A DNA stretch of 35,680 bases from Spirogloea muscicola (taxonomy: Eukaryota > Streptophyta > Zygnematophyceae > Spirogloeales > Spirogloeaceae), in NCBI GenBank assembly GCA_009602725.1, contig WELB01000015.1:358272-393951 (forward strand), in the 5' to 3' direction. The translations under genes were made by a program, and so were the position numbers. The notes under the pieces are model-generated. The model worked only from the letters and a program-made list of their open reading frames with translations, did no database searches and was not told the DNA's origin. Position 1 is the first letter of the stretch. Every line of letters begins with the position of its first letter. Of this stretch, positions 34,721 to 35,680 are shown in pieces.

Positions 34721-35264
34721 CACAACTACGCAAGTGCCATGTAGGATTATGTAGCACGTAGTGTATGCAACGACCAGCCCGACAGAGTGGACGCGGCCCA
34801 GGGGGGCGCCACAAAGCGACATGCCGAAACCGCTCACGCTATACTGCGCGAGGTTGCAGCAGACGGCTGCTTCAGGAGTAGCGGGCGACAAGAGGGAAGT
34901 GCATGGTGGTGGCACAAGCCACACGGCGCTCTGCAAAGCAGCCACATGGCGCACCTCTGGTCAATCGAGTTTCTCTTTCTATTGGCTTGCATTGGCCTCC
35001 GTTTCATTTCATGCGCCCCGCGCGCCTTCTCTCCTTTCCGTCCGCCTGGCCTCAGTTCTTCTTTTCCTTCTTTTTCCACAGGCCTCACCCTTCTCGGAAG
35101 AGCTGACTTTCTATCTTGGGCTGGCCTCTCACAGCCTGATGGCCCGACAATAGAGGAGCTGTTTCTGATAAAGAGCCTGCTTCTCGATCAACCCCTTGCT
35201 TTCATTGGGGGAGTGGGGGCCCACGACGGTGCCGGCGGGGCGGCACCGCGGGCCTACAAAGAGG

Positions 35265-35340
35265 AAAGTGCTCGCCCATTGAGGATAGGGGCTGGAAAAG
35301 CCAGCCCAAAAAAGACTGAACAGAGTACGAGAAGGAAAAG
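35265..35340 (-). repeat. Dispersed repeat hairpin segment
   Basis: GTGCTCGCCCATTGAGGATA followed by GGGGCTGGAAAAGCCAGCCC. It closely matches 33232-33290 and 18066-18130. The three copies share the same order and differ by a few substitutions. Confidence 0.85.
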
Positions 35341-35384
35341 ATCGTGTATTAGAAAGAAATGTAGGCCAAATGGCCAGGTACAAA

Positions 35385-35470
35385 GGCAAGCACATCTAAA
35401 AATCTACATAACCTACAGCAGATTGACCCGCTCAATAACCACGGGTCAAAACATAAAGGTCACTACTCGA
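35385..35470 (+). repeat. 86-base direct repeat, copy 2
   Basis: Matches 18714-18799 in the same orientation with about five differences. In both places it lies near a hairpin segment of the dispersed family, suggesting it belongs to the same larger element. Confidence 0.9.
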
Positions 35471-35680
35471 TGCATGAATACTAGATGCCAGGAACGGAGC
35501 CCTTCTGCCACCTACTAGAGCTCGCCCAGCTTTCTGGTGCAAGGCACTAGCCTGAGCACGCTGCAAACAGGCCGAAAATCGACGTCGCAAGAGCGACAGA
35601 TATGCAGCTGGCAAGCCCATCTCAGCCGGAAACACATCTGCGCGTCGAGTGTAGCCTAGATTGGCAATGTTTTGAAGCAG

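Larger units (their letters stand above)
32101..35680. other. Repeat-rich stretch to window end, no supported gene
   Basis: After the PHD finger, unassigned sequence runs to about 32.88 kb; it could hold the 3' end of the retroelement. From there the region is a mosaic of dispersed-repeat copies in both orientations (32890-33110, 33220-33300, 33870-34060, 34088-34260, 34355-34720, 34980-35130, 35265-35340). A GC-rich stretch at 33.3-33.85 kb is open on both strands without recognisable protein features. Confidence 0.55.

Overview
This is a nuclear genomic window from a photosynthetic eukaryote, most likely a green alga (Chlorophyta, possibly a trebouxiophyte; that placement is inference). The evidence is: short GT-AG introns, often ending TGCAG, in every gene; plant-type families (SnRK2 kinase, PIAL-type SUMO ligase, the land-plant split-barrel/DUF2470 family); GGC microsatellites at gene starts; and a decayed Ty3/gypsy retrotransposon. 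No bacterial, viral or organellar gene organisation is seen.

Layout. Positions 1-117 are pure poly(T), followed by a possible partial minus-strand exon. At 1.1-3.3 kb a minus-strand gene of unknown function is suggested by several exon-like open segments. At 4.55-6.68 kb (minus) lies a complete nine-exon SnRK2 kinase gene, resolved to the base, 332 codons. From 6.8 to 11.4 kb is a repeat-rich intergenic block with a single N at each edge. At 11.45-16.27 kb (plus) is a PIAL/SIZ-type E3 SUMO ligase with 14 phase-consistent exons (501 codons). One intron carries a tandem duplication of a splice-signal-bearing cassette. The interval 16.3-19.1 kb is another repeat block. At about 19.7-23.58 kb (plus) is a DUF2470 protein, probably plastid-targeted. 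At about 24.8-28.29 kb (plus) is a seven-blade WD40 protein. At 29.4-32.1 kb is a 5'-truncated, frameshifted Ty3/gypsy remnant (RT, RNase H, integrase) whose reading frame runs on into a PHD zinc finger. From 32.1 kb to the end is a third repeat block, sharing near-identical segments in both orientations with the other two.

The four well-supported genes do not form an operon-like unit. Their products suggest kinase stress signalling, SUMO conjugation, a plastid protein and a scaffold protein. The most unusual items are the retroelement-linked PHD finger, the SnRK2 exon lengths matching land plants, the duplicated intronic cassette in the SUMO ligase gene, and the dispersed hairpin-bearing repeat family filling the intergenic space.
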